A DNA stretch of 64,000 bases from Rhizobium brockwellii (GCF_000769405.2 NZ_CP053439.1:1054001-1118000); one strand, 5' to 3'. Positions 37,171 through 46,350 are shown, counted from the stretch's first letter. The notes: a model not told the origin generated them from the letters alone. Numbers and translations are program-made.

Positions 37171-38658
37171 TTAGCCCGGCTGATTGACCCAGGCGTAGCC
37201 GAAACGGTAGCTGTCGCCGCCGCGCCGATAGAAATAAGGCACGTCGATCACCGATGCCTCGGGTGCGGCAACGCCGAGGTTGGCCTGCAACCATTCAGCC
37301 ATATCAGGCGGAAGCGCTTGGCTTCCCCCCTTCTGCGGGAGGAGCCATACCAGGAGAAGTGGCCGCCGGCTGGAGAGATCCGGGTTGAAGCCGGGATAAT
37401 CCACGGAGAGGATCGGCACGCCGGGAATATCCTGCCTGAGATTGCCGGCAAGCAGGCTGTCGCCGGCAAGGATCGCCGCCGGTTCGAACTGTTTGCGCAG
37501 GATTTCCAGCATGCCGGCATAGGGCCTGTTCAGCCGCTCGTAATGGCCGGTGAAGCGTGCCGTCGCGACGCTGCCGTAGAGGGCCGACGGCACGCCGATC
37601 ATGATGACGGCGACGATGGGCATGAAACGCCGGAACGCCCTGTCTGTCGCGACGCCCACTGCCTCGATCTTCAGGCAGAAATAGAGCGGCAGGATGAAGA
37701 GCATCGGCACCAGCCAGCGATCCTTGATGCCGGCAGCACCCCCGAAGACGATCAGAAGCAGAATGCCGGCCAGGAAGACGAGCATCATCCGCTCGAGCAG
37801 CCGCGTCCATTCCGAACCGGAGCCGAGTGCCGGACGAAGGCTCTTGACGAAGACGAGCGCGAATACCGCCACAGTCAATCCGGCAAAGCTGATGGTGGCG
37901 AGAGCCAGTGAACTGACGCCCATGGCCACCTGCGTGAGATAGCTCGCATGGCCGCTCGCGGTCATCTTCTCCAGGGTGCGTGCGGTGGCGAAATCGAGAT
38001 TGTCCTTCAGCCAGAAGAGATGCGGCAGGGTGATGACGAGCGCCACCGCCGCCGTCAGCACCAGCCGCCAGTCGAAGATCCGTGGCCGCAGGCGCGCATC
38101 CGAAAGCGCGGCAATCAGGGCTGCCGCCGGCAGGATCGCGAAATTATATTTGGCAAGCAGGCCGAAACCGATGCCGATGCCTGCAATCAGATAGGAGGCA
38201 AGGCTCGGCTGCTTCAGGCTGCGGATGAAGCCGTAGAAGAAGATGCTGGCCGAGAAGAACACGGCGACCGTGTGCGTCAGGTCGCGCTGCATCTCGAAAG
38301 CCATCTGCGGGATCGTCAGCAGCCCGAGCGTGGCGATCGCCACCAGCGCCTTGTCGCGCAGGATAAGCCGCGCGGTCAGGCCGTAGAGCACGTAGGAGCT
38401 GAACAGCAGCAGGTTCTTCACCACCGAAAGCGCGGTTAGCGAGACGCCGGAAAACTGGAAGACGGTATATTGCAGCCAGTTGTAGAAGGGCGGCTGCGGA
38501 CCGTAGCCGGCGGCAAGCCATTGCGAGCGGAATGCCTGTTCGGCCTCGTCGAGATCGAGCGAATGCGAGGTTGCGAGCCGCACGCCGACCTGAAGCACGA
38601 AATAAGCGGCCAGCAGCACAAAGATCCAACTGATGTCGCGACGGTTGCTTTCGGTCAT
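37171..38658 (-). CDS. GT39 (ArnT-like) membrane glycosyltransferase, copy 1
   Basis: A 495-residue inner-membrane protein with about 11-12 hydrophobic helices and the PMT/ArnT signature [10 protein letters not shown] in the first periplasmic loop, where the acidic residues are catalytic in this family. It is expected to move a sugar, here probably galacturonic acid from a polyprenyl phosphate, to lipid A or core on the periplasmic face. It corresponds to the RgtA/RgtB/RgtC class described in R. leguminosarum; which of the three cannot be told. It starts one base after the copy-2 stop, so it is last in the GT2-GT39-GT39 operon. It is the most diverged of the three copies. Confidence 0.85.
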   Translation of the reverse strand: MTESNRRDISWIFVLLAAYFVLQVGVRLATSHSLDLDEAEQAFRSQWLAAGYGPQPPFYNWLQYTVFQFSGVSLTALSVVKNLLLFSSYVLYGLTARLILRDKALVAIATLGLLTIPQMAFEMQRDLTHTVAVFFSASIFFYGFIRSLKQPSLASYLIAGIGIGFGLLAKYNFAILPAAALIAALSDARLRPRIFDWRLVLTAAVALVITLPHLFWLKDNLDFATARTLEKMTASGHASYLTQVAMGVSSLALATISFAGLTVAVFALVFVKSLRPALGSGSEWTRLLERMMLVFLAGILLLIVFGGAAGIKDRWLVPMLFILPLYFCLKIEAVGVATDRAFRRFMPIVAVIMIGVPSALYGSVATARFTGHYERLNRPYAGMLEILRKQFEPAAILAGDSLLAGNLRQDIPGVPILSVDYPGFNPDLSSRRPLLLVWLLPQKGGSQALPPDMAEWLQANLGVAAPEASVIDVPYFYRRGGDSYRFGYAWVNQPG

Positions 38659-38659
38659 T

Positions 38660-40159
38660 CTATCTGGCCCCCGGCTGAACCCAGGCGTAGCCGAGCGCGA
38701 AATTGTCGCCCCGGCGGCCGAAATAATAAGGAAGCGACAGCGAGCCGATCTCCTGCAGCGCGATATCAGCCGTCGTCAGCGCCGAGGAAAACCGCTCCGG
38801 CATGACCGCATCGGCAGCCGTCGCCGTCCTCTTGCCGCGCCAGACGATCAGCACCGGCCCCTTGGCCTCGGCATAGGACGGAATGCCGGGTGCCGGAAAA
38901 TCCGGAATCACGACCGGCACATCGGGAAATTGCAACCGCATGTTTCCGCCGATATAGGTGTCGGAAGCGATCACCAGCGCCGGTTTCGCCTGTCGGGTCA
39001 TCTCGCGCGAAAAACCCGCCATCGGCACATTCGGCCGGCTGTAAGTGCCGATCAGCCCGGCGCCGACGACGCGAAAGCCGAGTGCGATCAGCACGCAGGC
39101 CATCAGCACCGGCAGCACCGGCCGGAAGCGGCGCAGCCCGGCGGAAAGGTCGAGCCCGGCAGCCTGCATTTTCGCCAGGAAATAGATCGGCAGCACCAGC
39201 AGGAACGGGTCGAGCCAGCGCTCGCGCACCGTGGTGGAGCCGGTGAACAGCACGATCAGAACGATGCCGGCAAGACTTGCGAGCATCATCCGCTCCATCA
39301 TCCCAGTCCAGCGGTTGCCGGCCGAAAGCGCCCGGATAAAATCCCGGCGGAAGGTGGCGGCGAAGATCGCGACCGGCAACGCCGCAAAGGCGATGATGGC
39401 GACGAGAAAGGCGAGAAGGCCTTTGCCGATCCGGCCGGCGCCGGCGGGTTCGCTGCCGGCGGCCATCTTGACCAGAGTGTCGGAGGAGGCGAATGCGAGA
39501 TTTCCCTGCAGCCAGATCGCGTGTGGCAGGACGATGACAAGCGCGACAGTGATCGCCGCCAGCATGCGCCAGTCGAGCGCCCTGCGCCGCCATTCGGCAT
39601 CGGGCAGGATGGCGATTAAGGCGACGACTGGCATCAGCGCGAAATTATATTTCGAGATCAGCCCGACGCCGGTCGCAAGCCCAAGCAGCAGGTAGCTCGC
39701 CATATCCGGCCGGTCGAGCGTGCGGAAGAAGCCGTAGAGAAACAGCGAGCTGGCAAAGAGCAGCGCCGTCGTGTGGGTCAGATCCTGCTGGGCCATGTAG
39801 GAGACCTGGGGCAGGGTGATCAGCGCCAGCATGCCGATAGCGGCAAGCGCCTCGTCCTTCAGCGCGCGCCGCCCGGCAAGGCCATAGAAGAGATAGGACA
39901 GGAAGAGCAGGATGTTCTTTGGAACGATCAGCGCGCCGATCGACATGCCCGTCACCGAAACGACGGCATATTGCATCCAGTTGTAGAAGGGCGGCTGCGG
40001 GCCGTAGCCCGCCAGCAGATATTGCGAGAAGAAGGATTGCTCGGCCTCGTCGAGTTCCAGCGAATGCGGAAGCACGATGCGCAGCACGATGTTGAGCACG
40101 AAGTAGGCTGCAAGCAGCAGGCCCGCGGTTCTGATCGTCCTCGTCGCGCGCTCCAGCAT
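38660..40159 (-). CDS. GT39 (ArnT-like) membrane glycosyltransferase, copy 2
   Basis: A 499-residue multi-pass transferase beginning [20 protein letters not shown] and carrying [20 protein letters not shown]. The C-terminal periplasmic part ends [20 protein letters not shown], a pattern shared with copies 1 and 3. It is closely similar to copy 3 along its length. It lies 12 bases downstream of the GT2 gene, so the donor synthase and the transferase are translated from one message. RgtA/B/C-type role in lipopolysaccharide galacturonosylation is inferred. Confidence 0.87.
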   Translation of the reverse strand: MLERATRTIRTAGLLLAAYFVLNIVLRIVLPHSLELDEAEQSFFSQYLLAGYGPQPPFYNWMQYAVVSVTGMSIGALIVPKNILLFLSYLFYGLAGRRALKDEALAAIGMLALITLPQVSYMAQQDLTHTTALLFASSLFLYGFFRTLDRPDMASYLLLGLATGVGLISKYNFALMPVVALIAILPDAEWRRRALDWRMLAAITVALVIVLPHAIWLQGNLAFASSDTLVKMAAGSEPAGAGRIGKGLLAFLVAIIAFAALPVAIFAATFRRDFIRALSAGNRWTGMMERMMLASLAGIVLIVLFTGSTTVRERWLDPFLLVLPIYFLAKMQAAGLDLSAGLRRFRPVLPVLMACVLIALGFRVVGAGLIGTYSRPNVPMAGFSREMTRQAKPALVIASDTYIGGNMRLQFPDVPVVIPDFPAPGIPSYAEAKGPVLIVWRGKRTATAADAVMPERFSSALTTADIALQEIGSLSLPYYFGRRGDNFALGYAWVQPGAR

Positions 40160-40171
40160 CGTGCTGCCGGC

Positions 40172-41188
40172 TTAGGCTTGGCTTTGATCGTCGAAGATCT
40201 GCCGCACGATATAATTCGGAGAGGCATCGTCGCGGTAATAGGTGCGCGCGATCATTTCCGCCAGGATGCCGGTGGTGATCATCTGTACCGACGACAGCAG
40301 CAGCACGACGCCGACCATCAGCATCGGTCGCGTGCCGATGTCGTTGCCCAGGATGAATTTGTCGAAGCCGAGATAGAGCAGGATCAGCATGGCGAGCGCG
40401 CCGAGGCCAAGACCCAGCGAACCGAAGAAATGCCCCGGCCGCGCCTTGTAGCGCATGAAGAACATCACCGACAGCAGATCGAGGATGACGCGGAAGGTGC
40501 GCGAAATGCCGTATTTCGATTGGCCGTGCTCGCGGGCATGGTGGGTGACGGCCATCTCGCCGATGCGCGAGCTCGGGACGACACCGGCGACCCAGGCGGG
40601 GATGAAGCGGTGCATCTCGCCCATCAGCTTCACCTGCTTGATGATCGAGGCACGGTAGATCTTCAGGCTGCAGCCATAATCATGCAGCTTGACGCCGGTG
40701 ATGCGGCCGATCAGGGAGTTGGCGCACCAGGAGGGGATCTTGCGCAGGAACAGACCGTCCTTGCGGTTCTTGCGCCAGCCGACCAGGAGGTCGAGTTCAC
40801 GCCGTTCCAGCTCGGAGACCATCGAAGGAATGTCCTTCGGGTCGTTCTGCAGGTCGCCGTCCATCGTCGCGATCAGACGCCCGCGGGCGGTATCGATGCC
40901 GGCCTGCATGGCGGCAGTCTGGCCAAAGTTGCGCTGCAGCTCGACGATCCTAAGCGCCAGCCCCTCGCCTCCGACGTATTTGCGGGCGTTGACCAGCGTC
41001 GCATCCGTGCTGCCGTCATCGACGAGGATCAGCTCCCAGCGATGGGGGTAGCTAACCATCGCAGCCACGACACGCTCGATAAGCGGGCCGACGCTTTCCT
41101 CTTCGTTGAAAATGGGCACGACCAGCGACAGTTCGAGCGATTGTACCGGATCATTCGTACCGCGAATGGGCTCTACGGTTGTCTGCAA
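40172..41188 (-). CDS. rgtE: GT2 polyprenyl-phosphate sugar synthase (DPM1/ArnC-like)
   Basis: A 338-residue protein. The GT-A domain has ELILVDDGSTDAT and the metal site IATMDGDLQNDP; two C-terminal membrane helices follow (about residues 235-260 and 270-300). It should charge dodecaprenyl phosphate with a uronic acid from UDP-sugar, supplying the GT39 enzymes. In R. leguminosarum this role is described for RgtE, hence the symbol, which rests on context. The start is TTG 41188: GGAG lies seven bases upstream, and an ATG nearby is out of frame. A relic of this start survives at 42909-42929. Confidence 0.85.
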   Translation of the reverse strand: MQTTVEPIRGTNDPVQSLELSLVVPIFNEEESVGPLIERVVAAMVSYPHRWELILVDDGSTDATLVNARKYVGGEGLALRIVELQRNFGQTAAMQAGIDTARGRLIATMDGDLQNDPKDIPSMVSELERRELDLLVGWRKNRKDGLFLRKIPSWCANSLIGRITGVKLHDYGCSLKIYRASIIKQVKLMGEMHRFIPAWVAGVVPSSRIGEMAVTHHAREHGQSKYGISRTFRVILDLLSVMFFMRYKARPGHFFGSLGLGLGALAMLILLYLGFDKFILGNDIGTRPMLMVGVVLLLSSVQMITTGILAEMIARTYYRDDASPNYIVRQIFDDQSQA

Positions 41189-41298
41189 CTTTCATCTCCA
41201 AAAGGCCGGACGGCCGAGCAAGCCTTACTGCTGCCGCCGCACTTGCGGAAGGCTACTACATGAAGTGTCCGCCGGTTGCCAGCCGGCAATGGCGGTTT
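41170..41298. repeat. Duplicated divergent promoter region, copy A
   Basis: Aligns with 42910-43056. Shared blocks are GTTGT--GCAAC-TTCAT, AAAAGGCC, then GGAA-GC-TACTACATGAAG and AGCCGGCAAT--GGTTT. In copy A the left-hand gene (GT2) is intact and the right-hand gene (flippase-like) is reduced to its first codons. The GT39 copy-3 gene lies between the two copies. Confidence 0.8.
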
Positions 41299-41313
41299 CC
41301 CGTAATCGGCTGA
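41260..41313 (+). pseudogene. Relic of the flippase-like gene start
   Basis: ATG at 41260 opens MKCPPVASRQWRFPVIG then TGA. The intact gene at 43018 begins MKSSIVESRQSWFMRNR, with an equivalent ribosome-site region before both. It is a 17-codon remnant in the gap between the GT2 gene and GT39 copy 3, unlikely to be functional. Confidence 0.75.
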
Positions 41314-41325
41314 TCTGCCGCGGCG

Positions 41326-42819
41326 CTATTTGGCGCCGCCTTCCACCCAGGAGTAACCTATGGAGAAGCTGCGTTTGCCGTCACCGAAGAGATAGGGCAG
41401 CGTCAGCGTCTTCAACTCCTGCAGATGAATGCCCGATCTCACGAGGTCATTGGCGAAACCGGGGGAAATTGTCGGGTCATCTGCGGTCTCGCCGCGCCAG
41501 ATAACCAGGACCGGTCCCTTCGCGTTCGCATATTCGGGAACCCCGGCATCCGGAAAGAACGGGATCACGACGGGAATGTCGGGAAACTCCAACCGCATGT
41601 TGCCTGCCACGAACTTGGTTCCCGCCACGATGAGAACCGGCTTGCGGGTCGCGGTCAATTCAGTCACGTAGCCGGAAAAGGGTACGTTCGTTCTCGTATA
41701 AGTGCCGATGTATTGAATGCCGACGATCCGGAAAAGAAGGATCGACAAGATGACGACCATGAAGACCGGCAACACGGGCCGGAAGCGCGCAAGACCAGCG
41801 GAAAGATCAAGGTCTGCGGTTTCCAGTTTCAGTAACAGATAGATCAGCAGGACGAGCAGGCATGGGTCGAGCCAGCGCTCGTGGATATCGCTGGCGCCCG
41901 CAAAGAAGACCACGCCGACGAAGGCGAGCAGGCTGATGACCATCATCCGCTCGATCACCCGGATCATCGGGCTGGAAGAGGAGAGCGCGCGAAAGAAGTC
42001 GCGCCGGAAGGCGGCCGCGATGAGAACGATCGGCAATGCGACGAAGCCGAGGACGGCGATGATGAGAGACAGCAGTCCTTGCGTGATGCGGGGGAGGCCG
42101 GCCGGGGCCAGGTGTTCGGCGGTCATCCGCTCAAGCGTCGGCGCAGAGGCGCTGGCGAGATTGTCAGGCAGCCAGAGCGCATGCGGCAGCACGATCAAAA
42201 TGGCAATGACGGCCGCCGGCAGCAAACGCCAGTCGATGAGACGGCTGCGCCATTCCCGCTCCGGCAGCACGGCGATCAGGGCTGCAAATGGCAGGATGGC
42301 GAAATTATACTTCGAGATGAGCCCGATGCCGGTGGCGATGCCGATGAGGAGATAGCTCCCGATCGTCGGCTGGCGCAGCGTGCGGAAAAAACCGAAGAGG
42401 AAGAGCGAGGTCGCAAACAGCAGGGCAACCGTATGGGTCAGTTCGCGCTGCGCCATCAGTCCGACCTGCGGCAGGGTAATCAGGCTGAGCATGGCGACGG
42501 CTGCGAGCGAACGGCTCTTCAGCACCTCGCGGGCAGCAAGCCCGTAGAAGATATAACAGCCGAAGAGAATGATGTTCTTGGGCACCGAGAGCACCCACAT
42601 CGATATGCCGGTCACCGAAACGATGGCATATTGGATCCAGTTGTAGAAGGGCGGCTGCGGTCCATAGCCGGCAAGCAGATATTGCGAGTAGAAGGATTGC
42701 TCCGCCTCGTCGAGATCGAGCGTATGCGGCAAGGCGATGCGAAGCGCGATGTTCAGCAGGAAATAGCCTGCCAGAAAGATGCTTGCGCTAGTAATGCTTC
42801 TGGTAATCCGCTCCAACAT
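41326..42819 (-). CDS. GT39 (ArnT-like) membrane glycosyltransferase, copy 3
   Basis: A 497-residue multi-pass protein, strongly similar to copy 2 (MLERITRSI at the start, [20 protein letters not shown] in the first loop). The ATG at 42819 matches the copy-2 start and has GTGGAGATCG before it; a TTG five codons earlier is less likely. It is separated from the GT2 gene by 137 bases that duplicate the region upstream of itself, so it seems to have entered this place as an insertion or tandem duplication. Role as for the other copies, with a different acceptor position likely. Confidence 0.87.
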   Translation of the reverse strand: MLERITRSITSASIFLAGYFLLNIALRIALPHTLDLDEAEQSFYSQYLLAGYGPQPPFYNWIQYAIVSVTGISMWVLSVPKNIILFGCYIFYGLAAREVLKSRSLAAVAMLSLITLPQVGLMAQRELTHTVALLFATSLFLFGFFRTLRQPTIGSYLLIGIATGIGLISKYNFAILPFAALIAVLPEREWRSRLIDWRLLPAAVIAILIVLPHALWLPDNLASASAPTLERMTAEHLAPAGLPRITQGLLSLIIAVLGFVALPIVLIAAAFRRDFFRALSSSSPMIRVIERMMVISLLAFVGVVFFAGASDIHERWLDPCLLVLLIYLLLKLETADLDLSAGLARFRPVLPVFMVVILSILLFRIVGIQYIGTYTRTNVPFSGYVTELTATRKPVLIVAGTKFVAGNMRLEFPDIPVVIPFFPDAGVPEYANAKGPVLVIWRGETADDPTISPGFANDLVRSGIHLQELKTLTLPYLFGDGKRSFSIGYSWVEGGAK

Positions 42820-42908
42820 CGATCTCCACGTCAAGCCGGCAAGGCGCCATCATGTACCGGTCGGCCGCTCCGATCGTCGGCGTGGAGGCGTTTTCACCGC
42901 CATCGCCA

Positions 42909-42929
42909 TCACTCCGCCGTTGTGCGCAA
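42909..42929 (-). pseudogene. Relic of the GT2 gene start
   Basis: On the minus strand TTG at 42929 opens (M)RTTAE then TGA. The intact GT2 gene opens (M)QTTVEP, and both are preceded by matching GAGA-ATGAA sequence. It is a six-codon remnant in copy B of the duplicated promoter region. Confidence 0.6.
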
Positions 42930-43056
42930 CCTTCATTTCTCTTAAAAGGCCTGGTCTCTTAAAAGGCTTGGCGACGGGACCGGGCCCATGCCGACCCAAG
43001 CGAGGAATGCCTACTACATGAAGAGTTCGATCGTTGAAAGCCGGCAATCCTGGTTT
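42910..43056. repeat. Duplicated divergent promoter region, copy B
   Basis: Counterpart of 41170-41298. Here the right-hand gene (flippase-like) is intact and the left-hand gene (GT2) is a six-codon relic. It now provides the upstream region of GT39 copy 3 on the minus strand. It is about 20 bases longer than copy A, with an extra tandem TCTTAAAAGG-C block. Confidence 0.8.
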
Positions 43057-43980
43057 ATGCGCAATCGCATGACCGTTCTGACGGTCGTCATCGTCGCAGC
43101 CTATGGTCTCTTCATCCAATGGTTCTGGGGTTGGCCTGTTATCATCAGGCAGTGGGCCGATGTCGGCGCGGGTCCTGTCATTGGTGCGCTGGTGCTGCTG
43201 ACGAGCACCTATTTCCTGCGCACCTGGCGCATCTATGATTATTTCCCGAAGGAAACGGCTGGCCGGTTCGCGGTCCTCTTCCGCGTCACGCAGATCCACA
43301 ACCTGCTGAACATCATGCTGCCCTTCCGCACCGGCGAGACCAGCTTTCCGCTGCTGATGCGCAGCGAATTCGGCATTCCGCTGACGCGCGGAACCTCGGC
43401 GCTGTTCGTCATGCGGCTGCTTGATCTGCACGCCCTTCTGGCCGCCGCCGGCATCGGTTTTGCCGTCGCTTCAGCCGATGCGGCTGTTGCCTGGTCGCTC
43501 TGGACGGTCTTCCTGTTGCTGCCGGTCGCGGCTTTCGCCGCCCGCAAGCCGCTGCTGCGCCTGGCCGCCAGACTGCTGCCGAAAAAGGCGCAGAGATTCG
43601 TCGCCGAGATCGAAAACGGCTTGCCGCTCGATGCCATCGCCTTTGCGCGCGCCTGGGCGATGACCATCGTCAACTGGCTGGTGAAGGTGATGGTGCTGGC
43701 CTGGGCGCTCGGCCTGATGGGTGTGCTGCCGATGGCCGCAAGTTTCGGCGGCGCGCTCGGCGGCGAGCTCTCCTCCGTGCTGCCGATGCATGCGCCAGGC
43801 GGCGTCGGCACTTATCCAGCCGGCATCACCGCCGGCGCCATCGCCTTGGGCGCCTCAAGCGAGCGGCTGGCCCTGGCCGCGCTGGCGCAGGCAAGCGTCA
43901 ATGCCCACCTGCTGATCATCGTCTCGGCACTGACAGGCACGGCGATTTCACTGCCGCTCGGGCGTCGCGGCAAGCTCTGA
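43018..43980 (+). CDS. Flippase-like membrane protein (LPG-synthase TM / UPF0104 family)
   Basis: A 320-residue protein with about eight hydrophobic helices and the family patterns LLNIMLPFRTGETSFPLLM and MHAPGGVGTYPAGITAG. Relatives include membrane halves of lipid-modifying enzymes and suspected lipid-carrier flippases. The start is ATG 43018: the relic at 41260 conserves this ATG and the bases just before it, not the ATG ten codons upstream. It is divergent from the GT39/GT2 genes, so a role in moving the lipid-linked sugar across the membrane is attractive but unproven. Its end overlaps the sigma-factor gene by 33 bases. Confidence 0.85.
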   Translation: MKSSIVESRQSWFMRNRMTVLTVVIVAAYGLFIQWFWGWPVIIRQWADVGAGPVIGALVLLTSTYFLRTWRIYDYFPKETAGRFAVLFRVTQIHNLLNIMLPFRTGETSFPLLMRSEFGIPLTRGTSALFVMRLLDLHALLAAAGIGFAVASADAAVAWSLWTVFLLLPVAAFAARKPLLRLAARLLPKKAQRFVAEIENGLPLDAIAFARAWAMTIVNWLVKVMVLAWALGLMGVLPMAASFGGALGGELSSVLPMHAPGGVGTYPAGITAGAIALGASSERLALAALAQASVNAHLLIIVSALTGTAISLPLGRRGKL

Positions 43981-45189
43981 AATCCGTTTTCTCAAAAACG
44001 CCTGCTCCGGCTCCTGCCGGCAGAGAGACAGCGCCGTTTCATAGGCCGCGATCGCCTCATCGGTCCGGCCCAGACGGCGCAGGAAATCGGCGCGCGCCGA
44101 ATGGGCGAGGTGATAGGCCTGCAGCTCCCGGCGTCCCAGAATGCTATCGACCAGATCCAGCCCCTTTGCCGGCCCTTCCGCCATCGCAATCGCCACGGCG
44201 CGGTTGAGCTCGACGATCGGGGAGGGCTGCGCCGCCAGAAGCAGATCGTAATAGAAAGCGATCCGCCGCCAGTCGGTCTCTTCGGCAGCCGGCGCTCGGG
44301 CATGCTCGGCAGCGATCGCCGCTTGCAGCGTATAGGTGCCGATCTCTCCCGCCTGCATCGCTTCCGTGAGCAGCGCGAGGCCTTCGGTAATCTTTGCATG
44401 ATCCCAGAGCGAGCGGTCCTGATCGGCAAGCAGCACCAGCGATCCCTGCTCGCCGCGGCGGGCGGTGCGGCGGGAATCCTGCAACAGCATCAGCGCCAGC
44501 AGGCCGCAGACGTCGGGATGCGGCAGCAGCGTCAGTAGCAGCCGCGCCAGCCGAATCGCTTCCGCCGTCAGATCGGCGCGGACCACCTCCTCGCCCGAGG
44601 AGGCCGAATAACCTTCATTGAAAACGAGATAGATGACGTGCAGCACCCGGTCTAGCCGCGGCGGCAGCGCCTCGCGGCCGGGCACCTCGTAGGGGATCTT
44701 TGCCGCCCGGATCCTGCTCTTGGCGCGCACGATCCGCTGGGCGACCGTCGGCGCTGGAATGAGGAAGGCATGGGCGATCTCTTCGGTGGTCAGCCCGCAG
44801 ATTTCCCGGAGCGCCATCGCCATCTGCGCATCGGCGGGAATAACAGGATGGCAGCAGGTGAAGATCAGCCGCAGCATGTCGTCCTCGATCGGTTCCATGT
44901 CGCCGATCTCCGTTGCATCGGGTGAGTAGAGGCTGTCCTCGATGTGATGCTGCGAAGCATCGAAACGCGCCCGCCGCCGGATCGTGTCGATCGCCTTGAA
45001 ACGGCCCGTGGAAACGAGCCAGGCGAAGGGATTGCCGGGAATACCGTCCGTTGGCCATGTCCGCGCGGCCGCGGCAAAGGCGTCGTGAAGCGCTTCCTCC
45101 GCCCGGTCGAAATTGCCGAGCAGGCGGATCAGCGTCGCCAGCACCCGGCGCGATTGCGTTCGGTAGATCTCCTCGATGACGCGTTCCAA
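43948..45189 (-). CDS. ECF42-type RNA polymerase sigma factor
   Basis: A 413-residue protein. The first ~170 residues hold sigma region 2 (FDRAEEALHDAFAAAARTWP, FAWLVSTGRFKAIDTIRR) and region 4 (LTTEEIAHAFLIPAPTVAQR). The long C-terminal extension has the family-specific VIYLVFNEGYSA and TPR-like repeats (LRRLGRTDEAIAAYETALSL). This extension and the three DGPF genes directly upstream are the known hallmarks of group ECF42. No anti-sigma gene is present, as usual for the group; the extension is thought to regulate activity. It is last of a tightly packed four-gene operon. Confidence 0.93.
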   Translation of the reverse strand: MERVIEEIYRTQSRRVLATLIRLLGNFDRAEEALHDAFAAAARTWPTDGIPGNPFAWLVSTGRFKAIDTIRRRARFDASQHHIEDSLYSPDATEIGDMEPIEDDMLRLIFTCCHPVIPADAQMAMALREICGLTTEEIAHAFLIPAPTVAQRIVRAKSRIRAAKIPYEVPGREALPPRLDRVLHVIYLVFNEGYSASSGEEVVRADLTAEAIRLARLLLTLLPHPDVCGLLALMLLQDSRRTARRGEQGSLVLLADQDRSLWDHAKITEGLALLTEAMQAGEIGTYTLQAAIAAEHARAPAAEETDWRRIAFYYDLLLAAQPSPIVELNRAVAIAMAEGPAKGLDLVDSILGRRELQAYHLAHSARADFLRRLGRTDEAIAAYETALSLCRQEPEQAFLRKRISELAATPERQ

Positions 45190-45198
45190 AGGGGCACC

Positions 45199-45558
45199 TC
45201 AGTCCGGCAGGCTCAGCATTCGCATGGGCCTCAGTTCGACCGCGCCGAAACGTGCCGAAGGGATCCGCCCGGCAATCTCCCTGACTTTCACCATGTCAGG
45301 CGCCTCGATGACGTAGAAGCCGGCCAGATGCTCCTTCGTCTCGACATAGGGGCCGTCGGTAGCTGACAGGCAGTTGTCTCGAACACGCAGCACGGTTGCC
45401 TTGTCGGGCATCTCAAGCGCATCGGCATGGATCATGATACCGTCGCGGCGCAGTTCCTCGTCGAAGGCGAAATGCGCTTTGATGAGTTCATCGGTCTCTT
45501 CCGATGTCAGCGTGCCGTCGGTGTCGGCGCTGTTATAAATCATGCAGATGTAGCGCAT
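45199..45558 (-). CDS. DGPF/YCII-domain protein 1
   Basis: A 119-residue ferredoxin-like-fold protein with the family core ATDGPYVETKEHLAGFYVIE. The ATG at 45558 follows GGGAAATAG and gives MRYICMIYNS; longer in-frame starts run into the preceding gene. DGPF proteins accompany ECF42 sigma factors, and their biochemical role is not known. It lies nine bases before the sigma gene. Confidence 0.88.
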   Translation of the reverse strand: MRYICMIYNSADTDGTLTSEETDELIKAHFAFDEELRRDGIMIHADALEMPDKATVLRVRDNCLSATDGPYVETKEHLAGFYVIEAPDMVKVREIAGRIPSARFGAVELRPMRMLSLPD

Positions 45559-45560
45559 GG

Positions 45561-45920
45561 CTATTTCCCATCCTGGATGGCGTAAGTCGGGCGCACTTCG
45601 ATTGAGCAATATTTGAGGATCGGAAAACTCGACACGATCGTCTTCGCCTCCTCGATATTCTCGGCTTCGATCAGCACAAAACCGCCGAGGTGCTCTTTGA
45701 TTTCGGCAAATGGGCCATCGGTCGAAAAGGCGTCGCCATTGCGCAGGTGGACCGTGATCGCCGTTGACGGTTCATGCAAGGCGAGCGCCACCAGCAGATG
45801 ACCGCTCTCGCGCCAGCGATTGTCGCTGGTGATGCACTCCTGTGTGAGCGCATCCCATTCGGTCTGAGGGACCAGCTTGCTTTTTTCCGTGTCGAACCAG
45901 ATCTGGCATAGAAATTTCAT
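45561..45920 (-). CDS. DGPF/YCII-domain protein 2
   Basis: A 119-residue paralogue with FSTDGPFAEIKEHLGGFVLI. The ATG at 45920 follows GAGGAGAGACC. It starts MKFLCQIWFD, like protein 3. The stop codon is two bases from the ATG of protein 1, consistent with coupled translation. Confidence 0.88.
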   Translation of the reverse strand: MKFLCQIWFDTEKSKLVPQTEWDALTQECITSDNRWRESGHLLVALALHEPSTAITVHLRNGDAFSTDGPFAEIKEHLGGFVLIEAENIEEAKTIVSSFPILKYCSIEVRPTYAIQDGK

Positions 45921-45930
45921 TGGTCTCTCC

Positions 45931-46287
45931 TCATTTAGCTCCGAATTCGTGGATTGGCCGCACTTCGATCGCGCCGAGTCTGGCGAGCGGGATGCCTGAC
46001 GCAATGCGGATCGCTTCGTTGAGATCCTTTGCCTCGATCAGGATGAAGCCCCCGAGCGCCTCCTTCGTCTCGGCGAAGGGACCGTCCGTCACCGACATCT
46101 CGCCGTTGCGCACTCGGACAGTCACCGCCGATTTCGGCGGCTGCAGTGCCTGGGCGACGATCATATGCCCGCTTTCGACGAGGTCCTTGTCATAATTCAA
46201 GGAATTGGTGTCGAGTTCGGTCTTCTCCTCTTTCGTCATGGCGTCGAGTACCCCGCCATCGAACCAGACCTGACAGAGATATTTCAT
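45931..46287 (-). CDS. DGPF/YCII-domain protein 3
   Basis: A 118-residue paralogue with SVTDGPFAETKEALGGFILI; it is first in the operon. GAGGAGG precedes the ATG at 46287. It is the closest relative of protein 2 (MKYLCQVWFD versus MKFLCQIWFD), suggesting local duplication. The sigma-type promoter is about 37 bases upstream. Confidence 0.9.
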   Translation of the reverse strand: MKYLCQVWFDGGVLDAMTKEEKTELDTNSLNYDKDLVESGHMIVAQALQPPKSAVTVRVRNGEMSVTDGPFAETKEALGGFILIEAKDLNEAIRIASGIPLARLGAIEVRPIHEFGAK

Positions 46288-46323
46288 CGCGGCAGCCTCC
46301 TCGTGAGCATTTCAATAACCCTG

Positions 46324-46350
46324 GACGACCGAACTCCACGCATTTCGACA
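46324..46350 (-). promoter_or_regulatory. Candidate ECF42 promoter of the DGPF-sigma operon
   Basis: On the minus strand: TGTCGA (46350-46345), a 17-base spacer, then CGTC (46327-46324), leaving a leader of about 30 bases before the DGPF3 start. This fits the TGTCGA/CGWC pattern I recall for ECF42 promoters and implies autoregulation. Confidence 0.65.

Noticed and set aside
39773..41263. 496-codon plus-strand frame across GT39 copy 2 and the GT2 gene
   Set aside because: Spans two real genes on the other strand, charged low-complexity composition without membrane helices.
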